Source: Limnomonas spitsbergensis
Taxonomy: Eukaryota; Chlorophyta; Chlorophyceae; Chlamydomonadales
Direction: 5' to 3'
Assembly (NCBI GenBank): GCA_037349105.1
Contig: JAYJMM010000117.1
Coordinates: forward strand, 3,286,001 to 3,350,000
DNA: 64,000 nt
Of this stretch, positions 11,000 to 21,300 are shown in pieces (positions within the stretch are counted from its first letter, which is position 1; each line of letters opens with the position of its first letter). Below the pieces are notes generated by a model, which searched no databases, had not been told where the DNA came from, and saw only the letters and a program-made list of their open reading frames with translations. A program made the position numbers and the translations under genes.

Positions 11000-11928
11000 C
11001 TACTCGGACTTCTCGAGCTCCTGCAGCGCCCGATGCCTCTTACGCGAGACGGATGCCTTGTTAGTGGCCTTGTAAAGCCAATTGCCACCCAGCATGAGGG
11101 AGACCAAGGAAGCAACAATAATGATGTTGCGCCAGTGGGAGAAGTTTGTGGCCATGCCCAGCGATGCGTACTTGCCCTGCGGAGATCCAGTGGCACTTTC
11201 AGGGCCTACAGTTCGAGGTGCATGGCTTCACGTTTTCCACATGGGTTAACACTTACCACCTCCAGGCCGATGCGCTGAATTTGCTGAACAGGCGTCATGA
11301 CGTAGCAACCAAATGTGCTAGAGTATCCGATCTGCGTGAAATAGGGCGAAGAGGGGAGGGGGGCACGGTAAGCAGGGTATCGTCGAGCCGCGTGAGCTAT
11401 CTCCGGGAAGACGAAGAAGCAATCTCACCTGCTGGGATTTGTCCTCTGCCATGTATGAGACTGTGGCCAGAGGGAGAACCTGGCTATCTCCGCCAGATGT
11501 GAATGACATGACGTAGCTATGCTGCGCGCTGCTGCCCTCAGCGATGATGGGAAAGGTAATTTGGAGTGAGCCATCGACCAGCCTTGCGTTGTCAGGCAGC
11601 ACATCCACCAGCTTCACAGTCCTTGCAGACCTGCATCAGCCAAACGCTGGAGAAGTAAGCCTTCAAGATCTGGAAATATTTTGAGCACATCAGAAAGATC
11701 TTACAGCGAGCCTGTGTTGAAAAGATTAAGTGTCACAGTGACATTCCGCCCTTGCACTACGCTGTCCTCGTTCAAAGACTTTCGCAAGATCAGGTGTGCC
11801 CGATGGACGTCTTCGTACTCGTCATCCTCATCAGTGCTGTCATCGGCATCTTCAGACCTGACTACCTGACTGGAGAGCAGCAGGACGACAGCGAAGATAC
11901 CCCATGCAAGCTTGGAGGCCTTGGCCAT
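11000..11928 (-). CDS. SSR2: Translocon-associated protein subunit beta (TRAP-beta)
   Basis: ER membrane subunit of the complex associated with the Sec61 translocon. Exons on the minus strand: 11928-11705, 11630-11429, 11331-11257, 11176-11000; the phases fit and give 225 residues. The ATG at 11928 starts a signal peptide (MAKASKLAWGIFAVVLLLSS) followed by an acidic stretch (EDADDSTDEDDEYED). The luminal TRAP-beta domain follows (LILRKSLNEDSVVQGRNVTV, with an N-glycosylation site NVT, then FNTGS and VKLVDVLPD). The last exon gives KYASLG, a transmembrane helix (WRNIIIVASLVSLMLGGNWL) and a basic cytosolic tail ending RKRHRALQELEKSE. Length and topology match the family. An upstream in-frame ATG exists (12027) but would bury the signal peptide. 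Confidence 0.92.
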
Positions 11929-12636
11929 GATTATATATGGTGGCAAACACGCTGAGATTACTCGTAATTTGTGCAATTGACGATATTTAGAAATGCGCAC
12001 AGTCAATAACTTCAACTCGGGCGCCAAATTAGTACCAGTTCGGTTAGGCCTTCAACCGAACCTGACCCTAAAAGTATGGAGTTCAGCCAAGAGACGAGAG
12101 CGAGAGAGCCAGGCGAGAGAGGGCGACGGGTGCGGGTGTCCTTTCTCATCTGCCGGCGAGGGCCACATGTGCATCCGGGCTGTTCTTTCGTGCTAGCTCC
12201 TCGTATTTTCAAGGGTTGGGCGGCCAGCCCTACTGTTTCTTAGAGCGGATTCACACCTGATTCACATCCATCGGCTTCGCGTGGTTTCGCGTGGTTTCAG
12301 TTCGGTTCAGTTGGACGAAACCACGCCAACTGAAACCGGCCTCGGACCACCAGTTTCAGTTCGCTGGTTTCGCAAGAGTGGCTGGTCTCGCATCGTTTCG
12401 TCACGATTCGTCGGCATTACCCGCTGCGGTCTACAAACCGCGCGCTGCTTTTCAAATCACGGCTTCAATTACTAAATAATACTTTCTATATCTCCTCCCA
12501 CTAGTTGCCATGAAGGTTGTCATCGCCAATCAGACCCAACTATGGTCTATGAGGCGGTAGTTTGCATCAGAAACTGCCATTGTCACGACGTATGACTGCA
12601 CCGTGCGTTTGACCGCGCCAACCGCTTGTCGGTTGG
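11929..12636. other. Intergenic, upstream of TRAP-beta
   Basis: This should hold the TRAP-beta promoter, but no clear TATA box or other element is visible. A short internal repeat of GCGTGGTTTC lies at 12279-12297 and related GTTTCAGTTCG words follow. No gene recognised. Confidence 0.3.
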
Positions 12637-13303
12637 AAGTTATGTGTGAACATGAACACGTGTTTGCCGTCTAAGAGGATCCCGAACAGGGTCATTTACT
12701 TTTTCTTTCTTACTGCGATTTCACGGCCTTCGATAGACTCTTAACGTTTCCAGCTATTGTTCTTGAATATCACTTCTGCAAGTTAATCGTCATCAAAGTC
12801 TCACTAAGGGGAAACAGGCCAACAGCGACCCTATAAGCATCAACAAGTCTCCTGATACGAAGCTGGCAGAGCATCTAGGCCAACAGTCGACTATCTGCAG
12901 CAATTAGAGTTATTCCTTCCTCTTAACAAGGCATATCAGTCTCCAGCCCTACAGCTAGATATTACCACCACCCATGACCCAACCATCACATCTCCACTAC
13001 AAAGCCTTTCCTGTGGCTCCAAGTCGACCATCTGATTTATCAGAGATATCTTCAGTCATCAGAAGTCGCCAAGCAAGCGACTCTTCACAGCAGATCAACG
13101 GCCACATTCGCCCAAGATCGTCCTAGGAAGTCTTTAAGTACCTCAGGAGTCGAGGCTTTACGGAATCCTGTCAACAGTATCGAAGAAGTCCAGGTGAAGT
13201 AGCAAGAGCTTTCACCTGTTATCGAGCTGAGTTCACTGAGTTACAGCAGTGGATCGAGAAGCTCCTACTATAAGCTTTGCAAGAGTTGATTAGTACTTGT
13301 TTG
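12637..13303 (+). repeat. Interspersed repeat of unknown family, copy 1
   Basis: About 660 bp highly similar to 30846-31518 in the same orientation, from AAGTTATGTGTGAACATGAA to AGAGTTGATTAGTACTTGTT. Small indels separate the copies. No ORF with a known domain is visible. The end runs into three copies of TACTTGTTTGG (13293-13325). Confidence 0.85.
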
Positions 13304-13497
13304 GTACTTGTTTGGTACTTGTTTGGTTATGTCTTGTATTCGTTTTGCTTGGTGCACCCATTCCTTAGGGTGCACTCCTGTGCTGCGACACCATGAGGAT
13401 GATGGAGTGGAAGTTCTTGTATCACCAATATCTGCAGCCCCAAGGCCATGCAGGCCTTGTGATTGGTCGAAAGCAGCCATCGATGGCACCAGCGCAT

Positions 13498-13835
13498 CTA
13501 GGCATGTCTCCAAGTTCCTAGAAGTCTGCCATGACAGCTTGTAGGGCTGCTCCACGGGGACACTTGATGTAGAGACGGGGAAAGATTATGGCTCATGGCC
13601 TCGATTGTGTCATGCAGTATTTGTGCGCTGTTGACTGGCCAACTCCAAATGTCTCCGCCAGAACCTTGACGTGCATTGCATGTGCAAGCCAGTACAAGGT
13701 CATGAACAGTCGCTTTTCCGACGGTACACATTTCCGGAATTTAGCGTCATTCCTCTGCATGCAAGGATGGCCCTTGATCAAGCAGTGAACATCGTGGAAT
13801 GTCTCCTTGTCTAGCCGGATCCACTTGTTGAACAC
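13498..13835 (-). pseudogene. Harbinger/PIF-like transposase fragment
   Basis: Minus-strand residues ...SEKRLFMTLYWLAHAMHVKV followed by LAETFGVGQSTAHKYC match the helix-turn-helix region upstream of the DDE_Tnp_4 domain of Harbinger transposases. The frame then stops at TQSRP, and the downstream sequence is open only in other frames. No catalytic residues can be assigned, so this is a relic. A segment at 13338-13400 recurs at 33237-33305. Confidence 0.55.
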
Positions 13836-13867
13836 ATTTTGCCCTCATGCACACTATGCAACATACA

Positions 13868-14390
13868 GGCATGAACCCCATTAATCCCGGTAATTACCGG
13901 CCCATCGCCATCACTAGCGTGCTTTACCGGCTGTATGCCAGCATGCTCACTGCCATCACTGATGAGTGGGCGCGATTACACGGCCACAACCCTCCTGAGC
14001 AGTTTGGTTTTCAACAGCGCCGTAGCACGCTCCATGTTGCTTTCCTCCTCAGGCATGCAGTCCATGCTCAACGGGCAGCTGCAGGCCGTGGCAAGCTACG
14101 TGTGGCCTTTATTTGTGGACTTCACAAAGGCCTATGACAGCGTGCCCCAGGAGCAGCTGTGGCGGCATTTATGCGAGCATCTTCACATGCCTGCATGCCT
14201 GTTACGCGCGGTGCAAGCGCTTTATGCCGGTGCAGTTTACACGCTCACTGGCGGCCACAAGCGCACTGGTCATGTGCCTTGCACCAGAGGCATCAAGCAT
14301 GGCTGCCATCTGAGTTATCAGGTCTCTTCAGCGCCCATGCAAATCTCACAGCAGTGGCTGGCAGGTTCACAACTTCGTTCATGACAGCCC
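13868..14390 (+). pseudogene. Non-LTR retrotransposon reverse transcriptase fragment
   Basis: The plus strand reads NYRPIAITSVLYRLYASML, then QFGFQQRRST, then after a frameshift near 14090-14110 LFVDFTKAYDSVPQEQLW and GIKHGCHLS. These are the fingers and palm motifs of LINE-type reverse transcriptase (RVT_1), including the FVDFTKAYD catalytic block. The frameshift and the loss of everything after the GIKHGC motif mark it as a broken copy. Confidence 0.85.
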
Positions 14391-14475
14391 AGACAAGGGT
14401 GAGGATCAGAGTCGAGTGGTGCATGGGTATGAGTAATTAAGTAAGGGGAGCAAGATAAGAGCATTTCGAGGCATT

Positions 14476-15335
14476 TGTCGCACCATAAAGCAGTAAACGT
14501 GCCAATATGGTAAATACCGTAAACTCCGGTCAGGACACCTTAGAGAGGTGTCCTCTACTCACAAACACGGTACATCACCGTACACTCATGCTCCTTGTAC
14601 TTCAGACAAGAGTGTGTCAACAAGATAACTGTATCTGGAAGTCCCTAACTGGATATCTCTGCATAGAAGTCTCCGTCTCGTGGGTACCGCCCCTACTACT
14701 TTACTCGCGAGGTGCGCTTCAGGTCCGTGGCGGACTTCTTTCCTCACTGCAGTGACGGACGCCTACGGGCAGGCTCAGTGACTATTCACTGGCTGCGAGT
14801 GCTCTTCGAGTTAAGCAGCTAGGTGGAATTGTGTATATATAGCAACTGACTTTGGGGGCATAGGCCTTCTGGCCGTCTGGTCGCGATCCAGCAGGGCTAT
14901 GTTAAGGACACTTACCGCGTAACACGCGGAGAGACGGACGGGACGAGGCTGCGTACTTCTTCTTCTGCAGAGTCTCGGTTCTCTTACTGGGGTACTTGGC
15001 TCCAGCTAGATCAGCGGAGGCTGAGCTAGGCTTGACTCGAGTTAAGGTACTGACTTATAGGGAAGCTGCTGGTCTCAATGACTGCCTGTGCTTGTTACAA
15101 ATAGAGGTCTGTCCTTTAGAAAGGGACGAAGTAAGTAGCCAAGGCAATTGCCGGGATACAGGGACCCGGCAGGCCCAATACAGAGTACGGTAGAATCTGT
15201 CAAACTAATCCTGCGTAAGCGGGTTTCTAGGTCTCAGCTCAAATCCGGAGACACCGCAGATAAGCTGCGGAGGCTCCGCGGCCGCTAACTGCGGTCTAAA
15301 CGGTTCTGTCACGTATACGGTAATATACTGTGACA
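14476..15335 (-). repeat. Complete long repeat (A+B), TGTC...GACA ends
   Basis: An 860-bp repeat with inverted termini TGTC/GACA. The A part is 233 bp and the B part 627 bp; their junction is the palindrome CTCGCGAG at 14704-14711. It contains TATATATA at about 14834-14841. It is followed by the two bases GC and then the second A copy, so the joint reads GACAGCTGTC (15332-15341), a perfect 10-bp palindrome. Confidence 0.88.
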
Positions 15336-15337
15336 GC

Positions 15338-15570
15338 TGTCGCACCATAAAGCAGTAAACGTGCCAATATGGTAAATACCGTAAACTCCGGTCAGGACAC
15401 CTTAGAGAGGTGTCCTCTACTCACAAACACGGTACATCACCGTACACTCATGCTCCTTGTACTTCAGACAAGAGTGTGTCAACAAGATAACTGTATCTGG
15501 AAGTCCCTAACTGGATATCTCTGCATAGAAGTCTCCGTCTCGTGGGTACCGCCCCTACTACTTTACTCGC
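15338..15570 (-). repeat. Second copy of repeat part A
   Basis: Identical by eye to 14476-14708 over 233 bases, ending at TTTACTCGC. It then abuts the polypurine-tract-like end of the internal region. The matching B part is 14 kb away at 29721. Confidence 0.9.
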
Positions 15571-16274
15571 CCCCCGCTCCCCAGCGTTAAGCCCTCCAGG
15601 CATGCGCGGGGAGCCGGAAAAAGGGGTGGTACTGAAATAAACTTCTGGAAAAATATGTACGTAGAAGCTCAAATCATCATCTGCAAATATGCCTGGTTCA
15701 GGCCTTCTACAATTCTGCTTGGTTCCGGCATTCTACGAATCTGCCTGGTTCAGGCATTCTGCAATCAGGAAAATAAAAAAATCAACCGAGTTTCAGCTGA
15801 AGCGCTATGCGCAGAACCCTACAAACTCAAGCTGTTCAGCCCACTACTAGCTAGCAAACAGCGAAATTTCAAAGTTATCAGGTCAAGCTAAGAACAACCG
15901 CTGCTCTCGCCCCACTGCGCCATAGCCGCCTGGTCTTTAAAGGCCACAGAAAATGTGCGCCGTAGCAGCGTGATCTGCCCCCTGCTGTGCTATAATTGCT
16001 CGAGTTGACTAATTCTCCTCGCTCATCATTTCCAGAACTTATGTACTACTGTAGCCTTGCTGCCACGGTATTTGAGAAACAAATTTTCATTAAGCTGCCG
16101 TAACTCTACTCCTGCATCTTCCGTCTTCGGTCCGCTGGCTGCCGGCCCGCTGCCTACTGGGTACTAGGACAAGCCGCACTGCGTCTGCATTTCTGCTCTG
16201 TAGGTGCCTGCCCGCTCCTTGCCAGCTACGGCGTGGGTGACGACACGCGCTCAGCGGCCCTGCCGCTCCGGGCT
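15571..16274 (-). other. 3' untranslated part with polypurine tract
   Basis: In coding sense this region follows the integrase stop and ends with the purine run GGGGAGCGGGGG (15582-15571), directly next to repeat part A. A polypurine tract at this place is the expected plus-strand primer of an LTR retrotransposon. The middle has three near repeats of CTGGTTCAGGC-like sequence (15690-15765). No ORF with a known domain. Confidence 0.6.
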
Positions 16275-18335
16275 TCAGGTCCCGGTAAAATCCTCAAGGG
16301 CTGACTCCTCTTCCTCCCTTGCTGCTTCTTTGGCCACCTTGGCCCTTCTTGTAACTGCTCTCGGGGTGACATTGGCCTCTCCCCGGCCAGTGGTGTACGA
16401 GATGTCATACAACCCGTTCGCCATTGGTCTTGCGATGCCCCGCTCCATTTGCCTTGTTGCTGGGTTGGTGGCCATGACTTCCACCTCAGGCCTGTCCATG
16501 ACGTCGGCCTCCTGGGCTGTCCTGGCAGCCGCTCTGGCCGCTGGACTCGGTCGCCCCTGGACCTGTAAACTGCGCTCCTCTGTGGGGGACCCTGCTACTG
16601 CAGCGGGCCCAGCTCCCTTGTCTGCTGGCTTGCAGTGTGGGCACAACCACTCGCCCTCAGGCACCTCCTCGAGTACTGGTACCAAGCAGTCCATGTGCCA
16701 ACCTGTATTGCAGGCATCACACAAAAGCATCACCTCTCCGCGATCGGGCAGCTGGCACACCTCGCATGACAGGCTTTTATTGGGTCTGGTTCCACTGAAA
16801 TCAACCACTCCCCTGAGGTTGGGCAAGTGGCATGGAGAACAATTGACTGCATTCTCTGTAACTGTGAGGCCATCTGCCCCTTCCAGCACCAAAGTTCCCG
16901 TCGCCCCCAGTGTTTTTACCCTGAGGATCTCAGGCCTGGCCTTGGGATCGAGGCTGCGTCGCTCTGATGAATACTTCACATACACGTAATCTCCCTCTGC
17001 AAAACGCCTGACCTGGGGAACGTACCCTCCCCCACGAATGCGTGCATATCGCAGCTTGTCGCGGTGCTGCGCAATTTTTAGATGCTCACCCGCGACTGGC
17101 AGTGCCTCTTTGATCCTGGCCACTCTGGCCAAAAGCAGGTCTGCTGCCTCCTCTGCCGTTGCCACCTTGGCTGTGCTCCAGAGGTCCGCCCCCACTCTGG
17201 AGGGGAAGGTAGGTCTCTGTCCAAACAGCACCTCGTAAGGCGCCATGCGCGTGGCCTGCTGCGGCGAGCATCGGAAGCCAAGGGCTACCCAGGGCACCAT
17301 CTTGTCCCAGGACTCGTCGCTGCTGCCCTCCTCGCAGCACTTGCGCAGGCCTGCCTTGAGTGTCTGGACAGCCCTCTCCGAAAGCCCGTCTGCCTGGGGG
17401 TGGTTGGCAGAAGTGGTGCGATGGTCAATGAAGCAGTCCAGCAACATGTCCTGAAATTCACCCTGGAACTCTGTCCCCTGGTCTGTCACCACCTCTGCGC
17501 ATCCCCCGAATCGCGCAACAACATTTTGAAAGAATGCCAAGGCCGTCACATCAGACGCCTTGCTTGGAATGGGGATCAACTCCACCCATTTGGAGTAATG
17601 CTCCACACACACCATCACGAACCGATTTCCCCTGGACGTGGTCGTGAATGGACCACACAGGTCCACTCCCCACCGGAAAAACAACCCCTCAATGGGTAGC
17701 GGGTGCAGGTTGGGCTGTATGTGATTGAACGTGGACGCCCTGGCCCTGTCACACACACCGCATTCCTGCACCGCCTTCTTGACTGCTGCTCGAAGCCCCC
17801 GCCACCAATGCTGCTGCATGACCATGAAAGCCGTGCGGTGGCTGCCAAAATGGCCCGTACCTGCATGCGCTGTCTGGATCACTGCTAGCCTGTCCTCTGG
17901 CCTGGGCACCACACAACGTCTACCATCAGGCATGAGTCTCATCAGGACTCCTCCCCTCTCTGATTCCCACTGGAATGGCGCTGCTCTGCGCTGTATTCTG
18001 GTCTGTTCTCCTAGCTCTGTTCCCTGGACATAAGTCTTCTCACGGAGAAACCTCAAGACGGGCTCATCTGCCCACACATCAACCCTAGCCGACGGTCCTG
18101 CGGGACAACCTGGCTGGTCCTTCTCACTCTCTATTTCCCTGGTTACTCTGATTTCAACATCAACTGGTGCCTCAGCCGCGTTCCCACCTGGTTCCTGTGC
18201 TGCGTCGGCCCAGTCTGCCGCGGCTGATTCTCCCAGGCACTGTCTGTATGACGCGGCCGCCTCCCCACTGCCAGAGCACGCGTTTCCTGCAGTAGCCAGG
18301 GCATAGTGGCTGGACATTAAAGTCGCCCCCAGCAC
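16275..18335 (-). CDS. Integrase with C-terminal PHD finger
   Basis: 686 codons from a GTG at 18335; the first ATG is at 18317 and overlaps the upstream stop as TAATG. Around residues 155-200 lies the HHCC zinc module (HAGTGHFGSHRT, ECGVCDRAR). The catalytic core follows (about 215-375) with WGVDLCGPF, VVTDQGTEF and HPQADGLSERAVQTLK, giving D, D and E with 34 residues between the last two. Then come a Ty3-like C domain (EGDYVYVKYSSERRSLDPKA) and, at about 522-568, a C4HC3 PHD finger (CEVCQLPDRGEVMLLCDAC, GWHMDC, WLCPHC). The last 112 residues are Ala/Arg/Glu-rich. Ty3 integrases with a histone reader usually carry a chromodomain here. The frame is -1 relative to the upstream ORF, so it is made by frameshifting or termination-reinitiation. 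Confidence 0.93.
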   Translation of the reverse strand: MLGATLMSSHYALATAGNACSGSGEAAASYRQCLGESAAADWADAAQEPGGNAAEAPVDVEIRVTREIESEKDQPGCPAGPSARVDVWADEPVLRFLREKTYVQGTELGEQTRIQRRAAPFQWESERGGVLMRLMPDGRRCVVPRPEDRLAVIQTAHAGTGHFGSHRTAFMVMQQHWWRGLRAAVKKAVQECGVCDRARASTFNHIQPNLHPLPIEGLFFRWGVDLCGPFTTTSRGNRFVMVCVEHYSKWVELIPIPSKASDVTALAFFQNVVARFGGCAEVVTDQGTEFQGEFQDMLLDCFIDHRTTSANHPQADGLSERAVQTLKAGLRKCCEEGSSDESWDKMVPWVALGFRCSPQQATRMAPYEVLFGQRPTFPSRVGADLWSTAKVATAEEAADLLLARVARIKEALPVAGEHLKIAQHRDKLRYARIRGGGYVPQVRRFAEGDYVYVKYSSERRSLDPKARPEILRVKTLGATGTLVLEGADGLTVTENAVNCSPCHLPNLRGVVDFSGTRPNKSLSCEVCQLPDRGEVMLLCDACNTGWHMDCLVPVLEEVPEGEWLCPHCKPADKGAGPAAVAGSPTEERSLQVQGRPSPAARAAARTAQEADVMDRPEVEVMATNPATRQMERGIARPMANGLYDISYTTGRGEANVTPRAVTRRAKVAKEAAREEEESALEDFTGT

Positions 18336-21300
18336 TGGGTCCCTGTCCTGGCTTGGCAGCTTTCCCTGCGTGTCAATTCTGCTGGCAAGATCTTAGCATA
18401 CTCGAGTGCCACATTGAGCCATGCACTGAGTGCCCATGAATCCATGCACCTGCCCAAGGCTGCCCGTCTGGCTGCCTCTGGGAAGTCTGGGCGCGGCAAT
18501 GTGGACCCCACAGCGTACCCCATGGCGCGTTCACGCTCGTTTGCGTTGGGCTCCTGCAAGTCCCCCATGGGCCTGTACACCATCCCATTTTGCCCGTTCC
18601 GGAAAGCATATGATGAGGGCGTGGCCATCAAACACGGCAGCACCTTCCTGGGTTGCCCTGTGACATTGATGCGGTACCCCCCATTGTCCGGACATGATAC
18701 TACCTGGGCCTTGCTGCCCTTGTCCAGAATGTCGTCTACAATCCCCTCGTGGGGTCTGGTCGACGCACGAATCACAAATTCAATATCTGCTGCGGGGGCA
18801 ATATTCCCCCAATAGTTGCGGGTGCGGTGGGCATAAGACCCCACCTGCGCTGCGTCAAACAACGCCGGTGTCCCTAGAATCCTGCACACTTCCTGAAAAG
18901 CCTCAACACTGGCCTTCTCACTCTTCTGATTCAATTGCATTGCTACATTCTCAATCAGGTACGCTGGCGGCCTAGGTCCCTGCAGGAACTGCAGAGTACC
19001 CAACAGCTTGACTAACGGGAAGAAAGACTTGCTTCTCTCTCCCGCGAGCCCCCGCCCCTTGCCAGCTGACGAAAGGTCCTGGCACTCCCAGCCTGCTACC
19101 ATGAACCACTGGCGCCCCTCCTGGGCACCCGCCTCCTTGAGGTGTTCTGCCGTAATGGCATACACATCTTGCGGCAACGCTCTGAAAGCCTTATCAAACG
19201 CTCTGACCGGAAGCAACTGGGGGAATCTCTTGTGCAACTGCAACAGGCGACCCCCTGCGATCTCTCTGACTTCCTCACTGATATCTGCATACAAGTACTG
19301 CACTACTGGGATACCTGCCCTGAGTACCATTTCCAGCCCTGAGCACATACCTCCAAAAGGCTCGAAGAGGACGACTCCTTCGGTCTCCATGGCCCGCACA
19401 GCCCCACTTGACAGGCAAGCTGTATCCAGGCCTGCAAGGGAATGAGGGGGCGTCACCCGAGGCAGGTCAGCAAGAACATCACTGATCATCGTCCTGGATC
19501 GCTCCCTGTTGCTGAACGCCTGCTCTGCCGTACTGACAGGCTGCGCCTGTTCATCATCGTCAGTGGCGGCAGAGGATATCTCCTGCCCCACCGGTGCTGT
19601 CACGCAAGCTGCCTCTGCAGCTCGCAACATCTGTACTCTCCTTCTGCCCTCCTGCGCCATGCGCACTATCTGGTCTGCATGCCACTGGTTCACTCTGCCC
19701 AACCCTGTGAGCAAAGCTACTTGCTTCCCACTTGCCTCCTCCCTGGCTGCTGGCTCGGGCGCGACTGTATCAAGCCTGGCCCCTGTGCGGTCAGCTGAGG
19801 ATGGAAGGGGGGATCTGGACGGGATGTCTGCATTTTGGTGGCATGCTCCTGAGCGGTGGACAATGGTAATGTCTAGCTCTTGAAGCATGAGAGCCCACCT
19901 AGCGTGCTGGCCTACCAACGTCTGGTTGTCCATGAGGTAAGTGAGCGGCTCATGGTCAGTGATGAGATGCACCTTGCACCCAAACAGCATGTGGCGGTAT
20001 GTGCGTGCTGCATACACTGCGGCCAGCATCTCCCCCTGGAACGAGGAATAGTTCCTCTCGCTCTTGTTCAGGGATCTGGATGTGCATGCCACCATATACT
20101 CCCGCCCGCTGTCATCACACTGCCCTAGCACTGCGCCTATGCCTTGCTTAGAGAAATCTGTGTACAATAAGAACGGCCTTGGCGGCCCCTTGCCGTCTGG
20201 TCCTGTCCCACTGTAATCTGGTCTGCGCAGGACTCTCCCGCCCTCGCACATCTCTGTCTTAATCAACTGGAACGCCTGCGACTGCTCTGGCCCCCACACA
20301 AACGGGACCCCCTGGACCAGCAATGCGTTGATGCATGCTGCCTTTTTTGAGAAGTCCGGGACGTAGCACCGGTAGAAATTCAAGAATCCCATGACCTCCT
20401 GAATGTTTTTCACCGATGCGGGCTCTGGCAGCGCCATAACTGCTGCTATCTTAGCAGCGTGCGGCGTGAGCCCCTGGGCCGACACATTGTGACCCAGGTA
20501 CTCTACTGTTGCACACCCAAACAGGGACTTGTCGGGGTGCGCCCTTAATCCTACATTGTGGAGCATGTCCAACATCAGCTCCACATGCCTGATGTGTTCT
20601 GCCGGTGTGTCACTGTACACTAGCAAATCGTCAATGAATGCTACGCAGAACGCACTCAGGCCTGCCCTGGCAATCTCTTCTTCCATCATACGCTGAAAGA
20701 AAGGAGGCCCGTTGCGCAGACCGAAATTGAGCTTTGTGTACATCCACAGCTCAGGTCCCATCCAGAAAGCTGTCTTAGGCTGGTCCTCGACCTTTATAGG
20801 GATCTGCATGAACCCCGACCGGAGATCAACCTTGCTGAATATCTTGGCAGTGCCCAGGTTCTGAAAAATAGTCTCCATCCTGGGGATGGCAAATTCCTGC
20901 TTGGCTGTACGCAGGTTTAACCTGCGCATATCGTGCGCTATTCGATGGTCTGTCCACTCCCCAGTTTCAGCACTCTTTTTGGCTGCTACTACTGAGTTGG
21001 CCGCAAACTTGATAGGCCCCCCCTGGGGCACCTTGACTATGATGCCTGCCTCAATCATCGGCTGACACTTTTCCTTAAAAATTGCTGCTTTAGGCGGTGG
21101 CATATCCCTGGACTTCTGAAAGCACGAACTGACCTCGTCTTCTAAAGCCAGTGTAAACTCACCCTGCGTGCCGCAGTAGCCTGGTAGATCCTCCATGGAG
21201 TAAGCGAATGCTCCTTGGCGATCCCTGAGGCTCTGCTCCAGGCTCTCCTGCTGCTCCGCAGTGAAGTCGGGGTGCTTGCCCAGCAGCCATCCCTCCTTGG

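Noticed and set aside
14507..15193. Small ORFs in the long repeats (82 and 65 codons)
   Set aside because: They recur unchanged in the repeat copies because the repeats are identical; no coding signature, and they are opposite to the element's coding strand.
14476..15335. Reading the left repeat as an ordinary solo LTR unrelated to the internal region
   Set aside because: The target duplication CATT encloses the full 15.9-kb unit, and the internal boundaries carry a polypurine tract and a repeat-complementary primer-like site, so the parts belong together.
18500..19400. Host DNA methyltransferase gene
   Set aside because: The domain is in frame with RT-RNase H in one ORF and inside the target duplications, so it belongs to the element.
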